Below, piece after piece: positions 13,601-26,514 of a stretch of 64,000 nucleotides of DNA (positions are counted from its first letter, which is position 1; each line of letters opens with the position of its first letter). The notes under the pieces were generated by a model, which was not told the DNA's origin, did not search any database, and saw nothing but the letters and a program-made list of their open reading frames with translations. Location: the NCBI GenBank assembly GCA_017163975.1, contig JAFFSR010000292.1:999501-1063500 (forward strand). Direction: 5' to 3'. This DNA comes from Anastatus disparis (Eukaryota > Arthropoda > Insecta > Hymenoptera > Eupelmidae). The position numbers and the translations under genes are program-made.

Positions 13601-15884
13601 ACTTCGAATTTTAAAGGCACACGTATTATCAAGGACGTATTTTCTGATTACAAACAGCTATCCCTGATCACGTATTTACATAAAAAAAGTTAATGTTTAT
13701 TTATTTGCATATAAAAAGTATATTCTTTATTTTGAATTGATTTATTGAGAATAAAAAAATTTTTCTTCTAAAATATCGGTTATAAGTTACATTGAAAAAT
13801 GATCAAATAACTCCCATCCTATACATGATATTGAGATTCTTATGTGCTTATCTTAATAATACCACCCTTTTGCTTATATAATCATGTGTTGATTATATTA
13901 ACTTTGATAATTTGGTACTTTTTGCAAATCATAATAATGATTTTCTATCTGATCTATAATATAAATTATTGAAAAAAAATAAAATAACTTATTTCGGTTA
14001 TAAAAACATAAGTTTATAAATTTATATCATTTAAAAAAATAAAATGATTCATTAAAACTTTACATATGAAACTTTAGAAACTATTTAAAATTAACTGTCA
14101 AACAGTTAGTCGTAAGATTATTTAATTTGAAAACAGAAAACGTAGCGAAATAGTATGGTTTCATAGCGAGTCAATAATATGCTTTAAAATTCAACCACAA
14201 TACACGAAATGCAGCGGAGTAGTATTTCATAAATTCAATAAGATGAAAGAGCAAATGAAAGCATTGCTATGTTCAACGAGAAGTTTTGCCACAAAATATA
14301 GAATTTACACAGCAAATATTCTAACCTCATATCTAATGAAATGTTTCAAATTTTAAGATTTAAAACTTTTATTTTGACAATTTTAATTATTTAAATGAAA
14401 TATTATTATGAACTAACGTTTAGACAAAATATTTCTATAATAAAAACAAATATTTTAGTTTTACAAAAAGTATTGATTTTATACGCAAAATAGATTTCAT
14501 ATTAGGAAAAATTTTTATGTTTAATGTTAATTTTTATTGTTGTCAAATGCTTAATTTTCGGATTATCGAATTCAGAATTGTGAAAGGATTAGTTGTTGAT
14601 TAGTGAATAAAGACTTGAAACGTTTCGATAATTGTCCCTGTATGACATTGAGAAAGGGGGGTTAAGCTAATGGTTCCAATATACAGCTAATAGCAATTAA
14701 TAATTTACAAAAGCTTTTTAGAGATTTTTGGATAATTGATTTATGGTGTCCATTTGCTTTGCGGTCAATGATCATTTGTGCAATAAAAAAAAATCATTTT
14801 ATCCTTTAATATGGCTATTTTGCAGGACCGATTAATATCAATTATTTTAATAAGGGTTATTTTATATTCGAGATTTTATTAAACTCATAAAAATGAGAAT
14901 TGTCGCGTATTTGTAATAAAGTTTGTAAATTTACCATTTTATTACTGTTTGATAAACGTTTATGAAATTTAATTACTGACTTTATATATTTCTAATGAAG
15001 AAATGGTAAAGAATTTTAAAATCTATCATTATCGTGCTATATTTATTTTTAATAGCAAATTATATTTTTAAATATTTGTTAGTCATTACTTTAGAATGAA
15101 AAATAAATATCATAAAGAACGCAACATGTAACGAAACTCGATCAGATCTCTCAATTAATCAAATCCAAATGGAAGAAAAACTGCTTATATCAAGAATACA
15201 ACTTAGATTCTGTTCATTATAGCATAAACGGTACACGCGTGCTCGTAGTAACTTGAAAAAAAAACCAAAAAATTATTAAACCTCGTCCGCTTATCAAGAG
15301 TAGATTTTAAATGCTTGACTCGAATAATTCTTCAACCCGTTCTCCGTCCACATTTTTCGTGCTACTAAAGCAACATCCTACACCCGTATATATATGCACA
15401 GGTGCTTCCTTAACAAGCAAATCATTTGGTATATATACGCATCCACCCAACGGCTATCCCTCTTTTCCTTTATGCAAACGAGTACCTCGTTTCTAAATTG
15501 ACTTTCCTTCTCTCTCTTACTCTCTTACTCTTTCTTTATACATATTTCGCGCGTACACACGTTTCTGAGCCTTCGTAATTAATATCTTGCCACAGCTAAT
15601 CCGTTACCAGTTCAATTTCCCCTTGTAGTCTATCTATGCTGCTACTTCAGTCGAAATTTCGTGAAAAGAAATTCACGCAAGCTGGATTAACGACTGTCCT
15701 GGGAGTTTGTATGTGCGTGAGCTTTAACCTGATGAAATTTTCACTATATATATGAATCGGTTACGTATACTACAGTATATGTAGTGTAAGGAAATAAATT
15801 TTTATTTCAGAACAATTCGACAGCTTACAATTTTTTTCCTTTGGCATCTATGTTTGTTAATGTCAAGGAGCAGAAAAACTAAAC
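7641..15884. other. Long AT-rich intergenic or intronic DNA, no gene recognised
   Basis: Open frames here are short, biased to F, L, S, Y, I and K, and match no family I know. A more even base mix occurs at about 9420-9720, 10520-10760, 12780-12880 and 15560-15720. These could be conserved non-coding sequence or fragments of decayed genes. No exon with convincing splice sites could be built. Confidence 0.5.
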
Positions 15885-16118
15885 CAACGAAGATAGACGC
15901 TTATAGAAGCGTACTTTAAATGGGCGGACAGGGGCTCAAAATCTAAGCTTATGTCCTCCAGCCGCATGGTGGCGCTACTAAAATCCCATGTATTTCTATA
16001 TCTATATATACCGATGTTTTCATATATATAGATATACACGTAATGTTAAATGTCCTCCAAAAGCTGGGCCCCCAAAGTTAACCCAGAAGTACGCTTCTAT
16101 AAGCGTCTATCTTCGTTG
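15885..16118. mobile_element. 234-bp palindromic MITE
   Basis: The inverted ends are CAACGAAGATAGACGCTTAT and its complement, about 32 bp of near-perfect match including GAAGCGTACTT. The interior contains TA-rich sequence and a CATGGTGGCGCTACTA block. No clear target duplication could be fixed. It lies just upstream of the LINE. Confidence 0.7.
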
Positions 16119-16937
16119 AATAAACGAAGGGTTGGACCATCAAATTCTCAATTTAATTGGCTTTATTTTTATTTATCACAAAAAGGCCTATAAGTGGCGC
16201 AGGGAAGCATACGTGCTTATGTATCGCTCCGTTTTATAAGTGTGTTTTTTATTATAATTTACACTTAATTTAAAAAATATTGTGTCTATTTTGTTCTTAT
16301 GGACGTTATCAGCGATATTTTATCACGTTGGGTATTATCATATTTTAACACGTGGCGCAGAAATCTCATCAGGATTACGTTACTAGTGCCAATTTATTAA
16401 TTATTGCTACTGATTAATTGGGATTGATTACATGGATTTTCGTTAATCAAGAATTTGTGCATTTGGATGTAATTTTTATTTATTTGTTTACACGTATACT
16501 TGTGGACAGGCACGACGTATTTAATTTACATAACCTATACGGCTATTGTTTTATTGTGCCTTATTTTACATCTAGTCTAGTTATTGGAAGGTTGTGCAAG
16601 GTAGTGTGAATGCCATATTTAATCTCAATAGTCAAGATTGGCTGAACGTCGAAGATATTTACTTATTTCCAATAATATATCGGAGTCCACCTACATCGCA
16701 GTTAATCTACATAACCTATATTGCCATCCATTTTTTGGCTTGCATCTTGAAGGTGCTTTCGTTTGCTATCATTTAAGGAAGGACAGTCATTTTTCACTAT
16801 TTTGCTTGGTAATATATAACCTTTTTAATTTTGGGCGAGCATCTTTAAAGGTTTTATGTGGTTTGCATTAGGACTGAATTTGGGTTTAACGTTACAATTA
16901 TTAGGTCAGTTATTTATAGCTTCTTCTGTTTTACGTT

Positions 16938-17869
16938 ATGCCTTCTGCTAATAAAAACCATAGAGCTGGAGGTTCTGGTGGTTTGTCTAATCCTGTTGGA
17001 CATGACAACAGACAAAATAGCCTTAATGCTAATGTTAAGTGTTTTTCATGTCCAGGTAAGGGGGTCATTGCTTTGGAAAAAGCTGTGACATGTAGTTCTT
17101 GTGGGGCTTCTTACCATCAATCTTGTGCTAAGAGAGATGGTCTACAGGGGGTGGCTCCTTTTCTAAGTGCTGTGGAAGGAATTTCAATGATGGTAACATA
17201 GCTGGTAGTTTTGACTCGCAGTCAGCAGTCAATGAGGGCACTCTCGATGAAGCAGCTAATAGTTTGGATGCTAGCTTGCAACCGTTATGGATCTTAATTT
17301 CCTCTAAACTCGAGGCTATTGAAGGTAAAATGGACGCAATGAATGTAAATACAATTGAAAGGATTGAAGCCATTGAATTGAGAATGGACAAACTTGAATC
17401 TTCCATGGATTCTTCTTTTGACAATTTTTACGCTGAACTCAATGATAGAAGATATAGAGAGTCTAACTTTATTTTGTTCAACTTTCCAGATTCGCCAAAT
17501 GCTGCTGAAACTGATTTTGATGATGTTAAGGATCGCTTTGACAACTATGATGATGTAATTCCATTTGAAACAAATAACATAAAGGTATTCAGATTGGATC
17601 AAAAATATGAACAGAACAAGACTCGCCCACTCAAAGTGCAGCTTGATTCTAGAGAGCATGTAATGTGGATTCTTCATCATAAAGGCACTCTTTTTTCTCA
17701 AGATGTATCTGCTCGTGCGGACCTTACTGTTGCACAGCAAGCGGTTATGAAAACATTATATATTGAACTTAAAGGAAAATTGGAACATGGCGAAAAGGAC
17801 ATCTATATTAAGTACCATAATGGTGTTCCAAAAATTGTAAAAAAGAAACCTGATGATGCAAGTCCATGA
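16938..17869 (+). pseudogene. LINE ORF1: PHD finger plus RNA-binding region, frameshifted
   Basis: The first frame (16938-17201) starts MPSANKNHRAGG and carries CFSC, CSSC and YHQSC, the first part of a C4HC3 PHD finger. A frameshift at the G run near 17145 moves the rest, including the final Cys pair (SKCC), into the frame of 17264-17869. That part has a heptad-like coiled coil (about 17270-17420), then ESNFILFNFPDS and a basic C-terminus, as in L1/CR1-type ORF1 proteins that bind LINE RNA as chaperones. Both family features are established for CR1/Jockey-like LINEs. The function of this copy is lost or doubtful because of the frameshift. Confidence 0.75.
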
Positions 17870-20293
17870 GAAGAAAATTAACAATTACACCAGTTGGTAA
17901 ACACTTCCTTGTATTATCAAAAAGTCCATAGTATTGTTTGGCTGATTTTCGCACAACATTTAGGATGAGTAAGAGATACGATGTGTTAGCTCTTTCTGAA
18001 ACATGGTTACACGAGGATGTGAAAGACTCTGAATTGGGACTCGATGGTTATACAGTATTGCGGTGTGATAGATCTTTATTCACGAGTAACAAGAGTTCAG
18101 GAGGTGGCGTACTTATTGCTATCAAAGATGGTATAAGATTTGAATTATTGCCCATTTGTGATAATTCTTATGAGATGTTAATAGTTAAGATTTTTAATTA
18201 TGATAGATTTTTTATATTAATTGTTGCTTATTTACCTCCTGATCGTGTCGCTCGTGATCGAGATTATCTACCCGGTTTCATAAACTGTGTTAATAGTGTT
18301 CTGTTTAATTTCGCTAACTATAATGTATTACCTAAAGTGTTAATGATTGGTGATTTCAATTTACCGGGTTATGAATGGGTTATGAGAGGTGACGAGGCAT
18401 GCGTGGTTGGATCTCACCCAAATGTCAATGTTCGGGAGTCGATACAATGCTTAAAAAATTTTGCTAATTTATATAATTTAGAACAGTCAATTTCTTATTG
18501 TAATTTCTCGGGTAATTTTCTCGATTTGTGTTTTTCTAATTTTTATGACTTAAAATTTGAGATATGTATTAACTCATTAATACCAACAGACTCATTTCAT
18601 TTGCCGCTCGATTGCGATATACCGTTCACATATCAATCAAATTTGGTGGATAATTTTGTATGTTATGATTTTAATAGAGTCGACTTCGCTGCATTTGACG
18701 ATATATTTAATGATCGAGTTTTGCCGTGCATTGACGTTGAGGGGGTCGATCTGAATGTAGCGTTGAACAGCTTTAAATTAGTTTTAGATGAATGTATTGC
18801 GCATAGCGTAGGTACTTTTCGGAGTGCTAGAAAACATAAATTTCCAAAATGGTTTTCGCCTGATCTCATTAATGCAATTATAATTAAGAAAAAGTATCAT
18901 AAATTGTTTAAATTGACGAATTCCAATAAGTATTATAATTTATTTAAAATTAAAAGAGGGGAATGTAAACGATTGATTTATAGAGATGAAAACAGATATA
19001 TTTCTGGCATTGAAGGTTCTATTCATAAGAATCCTAAAAACTTTTTTGGTTATATCAATTCAATTGATAATTCGCACTCGTATCCTGATAGGATGTTTCT
19101 CGGTGATAAGGTTGCAGAAGGTGGTCAAGAAATTGTCGACCTTTTTGCATTTAACTTCCAAAGTATTTATAATAATGTAAATTTAAATCTGACTGATGTC
19201 CTTGATTCGGTGCCAGATGTGTATCTGTTTAATGAGTTTACTATCGAAGAGGTTCGCAATTGTATTGAGAGGTTAGACGTCAATTCATCATGTGGCCCAG
19301 ATAATTTGCAACCAAAAATTTTTAAGCATATTGCACCGCGTATTCTAGATTGGATTACTGTGTTCTTTAATCTTAGTGTTAAAACTGGCCAGTTTCCGGA
19401 ACTGTGGAGAGTTTCATATGTGACTCCTTTATTAAAGAAGGGTGATACTTCTGACATTAATAACTATAGACCTATAAATAAATACAGTTGTCTGGCTAAG
19501 ATTTTTGATGAGTTGATGTCTGACCGGCTCGGTAATTATCTTGGTAAATTTATTGTGGACGAGCAACATGGATTTACTAAGGGTAGATCCACGGTCACAA
19601 ATCTTAGCGTGTACTTAAATGATTTAATTGATTGTTTTCGTCGTGGTAATTCTGTGGATGCTTTTTACGCTGATCTATCGAGAGCATTTTACACGGTTAA
19701 TATTGATTTATTGATAAAGAAACTTGAATGCTACGGTATCCGTGGTTATGTGCTGAAATGGCTTACTTCATTTCTGTCAGATAGGAAGCAATTAATTAAA
19801 ATTAAATCATTCATATCTGTTGGTATTAATGTACTCTCTGGCGTTGGTCAAGGTACTCACCTAGGACCTTTGTTATTTCTTATTTTTATTAATGATGTTA
19901 AGAAGTGTATCAAATTCTCTAAGTTTCTGTTATTTGCGGATGATATAAAAATGTATAAGAAAATTCTTTTAGTTGACGATAATTTGTTGTTACAAAAAGA
20001 TATCACTACTTTTAATGAGTGGTGTGCGGTAAATGGATTGCTTTGTAACCTCGATAAATGTAATGTAATTTCGTTTACTAGATCCTCCCATACGAATTAT
20101 GTTTATAATATTGGTGGTCATATTCTTTCAAGAATGGACTCAGTGCGTGATTTAGGGGTTATTTTTGACAAGGGTTTAACATTTGACTAACATATTAACC
20201 TATTGGTAAAAAAACTGAAAAGCTTATTGGATTCATTAAGAGATTTTCGTCAAGGTTTACCCAACCTGAGACATTCAGGACACTTTATTATGC

Positions 20294-22092
20294 CCCACAC
20301 AGCATGGAAGATTTCACTGAAATATTTCGAATTATTCCACTGGAATATTTCAATGGAACCTTCCATGCAGATTATTGGAAGTCTCCACGGAATATTTCAA
20401 AATATTTCACTGGAATCTTCCATTGAAAGCTTCCAGGAATATTTCAGGAATATTTCAAAGGAATGTTCAAAAACTTTTTCGAAATATTCCATGAAATATT
20501 CACGGAAGATTTCTAAAATATTTCATGAAATATTCCATGTAATGTTTATGAAATATTCCAGTGAAATATTTCATGGAAGATTCCAAGTAGATTCCATAAA
20601 CATTTCGCTGGAAGATTCCGAAAAACTTTTAAATCGTTCAGCGGAATATTACACAAATCTTTCATAAATATTCCACGAAATATTTCACGCAAAGATGTCA
20701 GTAATCTTCTGGTGAAATATTTCATGAAAGATTTCAGGAAGATTCCATAAACATTTCGCTGAAAGATTCCGATGAACTTTAAAATCGTACAGCGGAATAT
20801 TACATAAATCTTCCACAAATATTCCACGAAATACTACACAGAAAGATTTAAGTAATCTTCCAGTGAAATATTTCATGAAAGATTCCATAAACATTTCACT
20901 GGAAGATTCCAAAAAACTTTAAAATCGTACAGCGGAATATTACATAAATCTTCCATAAATATTCCACGAAATATTTCACAGAAAGATTTAAGTAATCTTC
21001 CAGTGGAATATTTTATGTAAGATTTGAGAAAGATTCCATAAACATTTCACGGGAAGATTCCGAAAAACTTTTAAATCGTACAGCGGAATATTACATAAAT
21101 CTTCCATAAATATTCCACGAAATATTTCACAGAAAGATTTAAGTAATCTTCCAGTGGAATATTACATAAAAGATTCTAGAATGATTCCATGAAGTTTTCG
21201 TTGGAAGGTTGCGCGGAACGTTACAGGAGGTTTTCAGTGACGCCGATAGAGGGATGTTCGTTAAATGGGAGTTTTATCCCCAAGCGGTTGGAAGATACCT
21301 TACTTACTATATAAGCGAAAGGGTATCGGCGCTTTGATGTGTACAGTCGAAGCGAATATCTAAATGCGATTTTATAACTAAATGTTTATGTATGCGTATA
21401 TGTATTGATGTATAAGTTTAATGTGTTATTATATAATATATATACTACCCCCTCACAGCATTTCACATCTTCCAGAAATCTTCCAGGAACATTTTATGAA
21501 AGATGAGAGATCACCCAAACCTTCCATTGAAACATTCTTGAAATCTCTCAAGAATATTCCATGGAATATTCCAATGTAGGAAGAATCAAGGGCATACGAA
21601 TATTAAAGGAATATTCCATGGAAGATTCCTGAAATATTCCAAATCTTTTGTGCCAATATTCTGCGAATCTTCCATAAATATTCCACGGAATATTTTACGA
21701 TAGATTTCTAAAATCTTCCAGAAATATTTCATGGAATATTTCATGAAAGATTCCTTAAATTTTTCGTGCATATTCCATGAAAGGTTCATGAAATGTTTCA
21801 AATCTTCCGTTCTAATATTCTGGAAATCTTCCATGAATGTTCCAACGGAATATTTCATGAAATATTCCTGCAAGATTCCTGAAATATTTCAATGAAAGAT
21901 CTGAGATGTCCTAAATCTTCCAATGAAATATTCTTGGAATCTTCCAACAATATTCCATGGAATATTCCAATGTAGGAAGAATTAAGGACATACGAATATT
22001 ACAGGAATATTCCATGGAAGATTCCTAAAATATTTCAAATCTTCCGTACCAATATTCCAGGAAGCTTCCATAAATATTCCATGCTGTGTGGG
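20294..22092. mobile_element. 1.8-kb element rich in GAAnnTTC dyads, inserted in LINE ORF2
   Basis: The inverted ends are CCCACACAGCATGGAA and TTCCATGCTGTGTGGG, with GC on each side (20292-20293 and 22093-22094). Removing it plus one GC rejoins LINE codons as TAT TAT GCG TAC. Almost all the interior is built from short palindromic blocks such as GGAATATTCC, GGAAGATTCC and TTCCATGGAA. The non-repetitive core at about 21225-21465 contains TATATAAG (21308-21315). Open frames inside are artefacts of the repeats. I do not recognise the superfamily. Confidence 0.85.
20590..21172. repeat. Four tandem ~145-bp units inside the GAAnnTTC element
   Basis: Units start with GATTCCATAAACATTTC at 20590, 20741, 20881 and 21032 and each contains CGTACAGCGGAATATTACA or a close variant. 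Spacings are 151, 140 and 151 bp. A second, longer duplication in the same element repeats about 21505-21680 at about 21901-22080, 396 bp further on. Confidence 0.85.
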
Positions 22093-22799
22093 GCGTACAT
22101 TTACTCAACTATTAGTTACGCCTCAGTCATCTGGCGTCCTTATTTGAGGTATCAGATTGATGCGATCGAGGGGGTGTGTAGGAAGTTTTTGCGTTATGCA
22201 GCCTTTAAGTTGAATCGGGGCATGCGATTTGATGATCACGATTTCAGTTCTATACGTAAATTTTTATCAGTTCCAACAATTGAGTCGTCTTTTGATCGTA
22301 TTGATCTGATCTTTTCTGTAAAAATCACTAGATGTATTATAAATTGCCAAGCTTTGAAAGATAGTTTCACAGTTATTGTTCCTGCTAGACCACTTAGATT
22401 CATTTCAAATTACTATTTTGTACCAGTTTTGAGCAGCAATTACTTTCTGCATTCGCCCTCAATACGCATGGCTCTGATTTATAATAAATATAAGGATACC
22501 GTTGATGTAAATTTTGACACTGTTTCAATGTTGCGATTTTGCGCATTATCAAGAAATAACTTAAAATACGATTAGATTGGTTATTGTATTTTTTATTTTT
22601 TTATTGTACACTTGTACCGGAGCGCGATATCATTGATGTCTAGAACTTAACATTTTGTAATTTTATTAAACTGCTTTTTATAATTCTTTTGTAATATTAG
22701 CTTCTGCGACACTTAACCTTAACACTTTTGTACTTTAATTCATGTATTATGGGTTTATCCCGTTGATAATTAGAAAATAAAAATAAATAAAATAAATTA

Positions 22800-25700
22800 A
22801 TCTTTTTGATACCGAATTCTTTTGCACATAGGCAAGTATTGGTGAAGGTATTTTTTTTTTAGAAAAAGAGGAATGGTATTTTCATGTGATATTCAAATTA
22901 ACAATTTTAACGTGTTGAGTTAGGTTATTTGAAATCACGATTTAATAATTTTGTTATATTTTTAATTATACTTTAAACGTTTGGATATATTCGAGTTTTG
23001 AGAACAATGATATTTTTTTTTCGTCGCTATATTTATGCTATACTATTTTTGCGATGCTAATGAGCGACGGAGCTCTAGAGTGTGTTTGTGAACTTCAGCA
23101 CATGTAACGTACAGTGGTGCTTATATGATTCAGCTGCGAACCGGATTCGAACTCAGAACCTCGAGATTACGAATCCAACGCTCTACCGACTGAGCCACAG
23201 ACCGGCTCATAGAAGTAAACTCATAGTAACAAAACATAGTATTTCATTCCTAATTTTATTCAATTTGTAGCAATTCTTAGAATTTGATAAATCATCTTGA
23301 TTTTAAAACTTGTGTGTAAGTTTTGTTTCCATAACCTCGAAATTAATTATATTAAATATACTTCAATTGACTTGTTTAAATTACTTTTATTTTAGCTTCA
23401 TCGAAGGTTTGAAATTAGATATGCACATGCGTGAAAATAATTTTTAATGAAGATTAGTTAAGTGTATAATCACATTATATTATGTTGTCATTAATTTTAC
23501 AAATTGATTATAAATAAGTTTGGAACAACAAAAATAATATGTTGATATTTTGTTTAATATTTGACAAAATGCTATAGTAGTGCGCGCTTTTTTATTATTT
23601 TAATGTACTTTATTGGTTAAGCAATAAAAAAATTAAATCTATTTTTGTTGTAATACGTTGTAAACTCTTGTTTAATTATTAACTGTTCATAATAGAAATT
23701 TTATTTTATTGATTCAACTTTATAGTATCAGTTACACTGAAAAGCTATAACAGCTTTTTTAAACAAATAATATTTCTATTAAACAATAACTTATAGTTTC
23801 ATTTTTATAACCATCATAAAAAAAATCGATGAGAGATAAGCTTAAATAGATATTTACTTATTTTTTAAAACTAATTTTTAGGATTTTATTAATATATTAT
23901 ATGTATTTTTATATTAACCAGTATTACAGGAATTTTTTTAAATTATCTTCGTCCTCGTTTTGTTTTTAGATAAAATTAACAAGTAACTTATAGAGATATT
24001 TTCGAAAATTTTTAAATAAAAATCAATAATTTGAAAAAATAATACACTTTATTAATTTGTTATTTGATAATTTATTTATTAATTTTCATGTCCGTTTATA
24101 TTTTTGTTGAATTTGAACAAAGTAAGTTTTATTTTTATGTATAAACTAAACGTTTTCAATAGTGTTGTCAAGTATTAAATCTTCTAAGATTTACTTACAA
24201 AGAATTTCATAAAATATATTTATTTTTTTAATATAATTTTACATTTATTTAAACGCGAATAATCTTTCTTTACTTATGGAGACTATGTAATTTATATAAA
24301 TTGAAATAAATTTTATATGAATCATAAACAAAATTTGTTAAATATTCAACGCCTAGCAATTAAAATTTTAATTTAAAGTACTACTTTAAATAATTTTGAA
24401 ATTTTTTTTATTACATGAAGAAAATTAAGTACAATAGATTATATCCTCTTCTGTTATTCTTCAATCATTGAGATTACGAGATCATTTGTATTTAACAAAG
24501 CAAAATCCGTTTAATTCAGCCTTTTCTTTTCATTTTTCTTATAATCTCTCATAAAATTCAAAAGGCGCCTTAAACTTAATATTCGGCGCACCCTAAGGGC
24601 GAATCAGAATGTAAAAGTTATGGATAAAAATCTTACTGTTTCTTATCAGCGATGATCTTCGTAGAAGAAAAGCAGACGCTTTTCGCGAGTTTTAAGGCGC
24701 GTGGGTGGGGTGTAAGGAAAAACGAAGACTAAGTTCTCTCTCGAGGTTTAAGACTTGAAAAATCCCAAGAGAGTGAATCGTTCTCTCCTGTGCCTCGTAA
24801 GCGTTTAAACGTAGTCCGTGCAAAAGTGTAAGCGAGTCTTTAAAAAGGTGAAAGGCGGGGAAAGGGATGGTTTAACCCTCATAATGTATACAACGTTATG
24901 AATGCGTAAAAACCTTCGTAAACTTTAGGCTGTCCTGTACACGCACTTTCGTTTTGCGCAAAAAAAAGCAATACCACTTTTATACTCGAGGGAGACGTCA
25001 GATTTTAAGAACCATTTTTCAAACGGACGTTCACTAAGCGGTTTCTGCGTTACTGAGAAAATAGTGACTGATAAAAAGCGTATTTTTTGCAAAATATTTT
25101 TTGCATATGCCACGTTAAAGTGCTTTAAATTTTTTTATCTTTCGTTTTAGGAAAAATATTGTTTTTTTTCTAACAACGCAAATGTTTAACATTTTTCTAA
25201 AAAATTGTATTTGCATAGAATTTTAAAAAAATTTGATCATATAATAATTCTAAAATGGTTATTTTAGAGTGTTTAAAAATTATGTAATTATTATCAAGAA
25301 CGCAGAATATTTACGGACTTATTACTGTGGGACATATTCTGTAAAATCTATTTAAACTAAAATTATTTGAAATAATGCTTGAATTATATTCTTATGGATG
25401 AAATAAAAATAAAAATAATCTCTTTTTATTTTCTTTTTTACGCTTCGTTGGCATTATTCGAAAAAGTTGAAATTTTTCTTAAAAACAAAGTAAAAAATAA
25501 TTAAAATAGTTAATACAAAATTATATAATTTAAACTCTGAATATGGAATTTATATAAGTATTTTAATTGATGTCGTATATTTTATTAATAAGAATAAAAA
25601 TTAAATAATTTTTTAAATAATAACTAAATTATTTATTTGAGAAAGAATAATTATGTATTATGAATAAGATTTATGGATAATCTATTGATTATTCTCTTTA

Positions 25701-26135
25701 AATTAGTTAAAACTTATAAATTAGCTATTTAGATCCATAGCACCTATTGTACAGTGACCGCTACATTTTCTTTGTCGAGCGGGTTGCAGTTTTACAGGCG
25801 TACTGTACGCATCGAGCTTTCATCGAAATCATTTAATTTTACATTTCTGTACGTCTTATAATTTTTTTCATAGTTTTTTTAAAAGAATACTGTCGCGTTT
25901 AAAGTCTAAACGTATATAAATGTAAAATAAATAAAACTGATTAAGTGAAATAATATAAATTTTTTCCAATCCAATTTTTAATTTACTGACGTAATTTTTT
26001 GTTCCTTATTTTTCTAGAAAAAAATTTGAAACAACTTATTTTTTTATTCATTTGTTTGGCTATTTTTTTATCGAATCTATTTATAGAAAAAATTTATTTT
26101 TCATCGAAATGTCATTTATGTAAGTTTTTACTTAA
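22800..26135. other. AT-rich DNA with one base-richer island, no gene recognised
   Basis: Apart from the tRNA-like sequence at 23131-23207, no feature is recognised. About 24560-25110 has a more even base composition and several CG dinucleotides, with no convincing ORF or splice pattern; it might be regulatory. Confidence 0.5.
23131..23207 (-). pseudogene. tRNA-like sequence, anticodon position CGT (Thr-like)
   Basis: Read on the - strand it has TGTGGCTCAGTCGGTAGAGC, a good A box with a perfect 4-bp D stem, an anticodon loop TTCGTAA, and GAGTTCGAATCC as B box. The acceptor and T stems do not pair and the anticodon stem has mismatches. It is more likely a tRNA pseudogene or SINE head than a working tRNA. 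Confidence 0.5.
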
Positions 26136-26510
26136 GGAGATGTAAAACGGATACTACACCTGTTCTCTTAAATATTGCTAATCTTCTTATTTTATTGCAA
26201 AACTTTAAGAAAAGAAATGCATTAACTAGTAATATTTACCACGAAGATTATTCAGTTAAATTTTTAAATAAATTCATTCATTAGTTTTTCAGAATATCAG
26301 GTTTGTTGTACAAAATCTAAAAATTCTAATATATCATATTGAAACCCAAAATTCTGAGTAACTAATAAATGAATTTATTTGAAAATTTAACTGAATAATC
26401 TTCGTGGCAAATACTACAAGCTAAAGCATTTCTTTTCCTAAAGTTTTGCAATAAAATGAAAAGATAGGCCACATTCATGAGTGCAGGTGTAGTGTCCGTT
26501 TTACATCCCC
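26136..26510. mobile_element. 375-bp palindromic MITE, TTAA target
   Basis: The ends GGAGATGTAAAACGG and CCGTTTTACATCCCC are flanked by TTAA at 26132-26135 and 26511-26514. The arms are about 170 bp with moderate divergence, sharing ATTTTATTGCAAAACTTT and CACGAAGATTATTCAGTTAA. The loop is at about 26300-26340. No coding capacity. Confidence 0.85.
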
Positions 26511-26514
26511 TTAA

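Larger units (their letters stand above)
17938..22575 (+). pseudogene. LINE ORF2: AP-like endonuclease and reverse transcriptase, broken
   Basis: The N-terminal endonuclease shows LALSETWLHEDV, GDFNLPGYEW and a DSFHLPL block around the expected catalytic His. The RT shows CGPDNLQP, DLSRAF, GVGQGTHLGPLLF and the active-site FADD (LLFADDIKM). Lesions: the first residues of the endonuclease lie out of frame, with a TAG at 17929-17931; a TAA at 20188-20190 follows LTFD; a further shift lies near 20260; and a 1.8-kb element inserts at 20294-22092. The C-terminal part resumes at 22095-22575 (YIYSTISYASVIW). The enzyme would nick target DNA and prime reverse transcription, but this copy cannot make it. 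Confidence 0.85.
16190..22799 (+). mobile_element. Decayed LINE (Jockey/CR1-like non-LTR retrotransposon)
   Basis: The order is a 5' leader of uncertain start, ORF1 (PHD finger, coiled coil, nucleic-acid-binding domain), ORF2 (endonuclease and RT), a short 3' UTR, and an A-rich tail made of AAATA-type repeats ending near 22799. It is interrupted by an unrelated 1.8-kb element at 20294-22092. Frameshifts and stops in both ORFs show that it is dead. I could not find a target-site duplication, so the 5' boundary is a guess. The leader at 16420-16780 contains the block CATAACCTAT twice. Confidence 0.75.

Noticed and set aside
17294..17740. 148-codon - strand open frame
   Set aside because: Antisense shadow of LINE ORF1, which has recognisable domains on the + strand.
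20203..21873. Several open frames on both strands rich in I, F, M, K, S and N
   Set aside because: They are translations of the GGAATATTCC-type repeats in the 1.8-kb element and repeat among themselves.
20294..22092. Canonical heat-shock element arrays
   Set aside because: GAAnnTTC dyads are frequent, but many successive dyads are 4 bases apart (TTCCATGGAA) instead of the 2 needed for standard HSF trimers; kept only as a testable idea.
23131..23207. Functional tRNA-Thr
   Set aside because: Acceptor and T stems do not pair, so only a tRNA-like label is justified.
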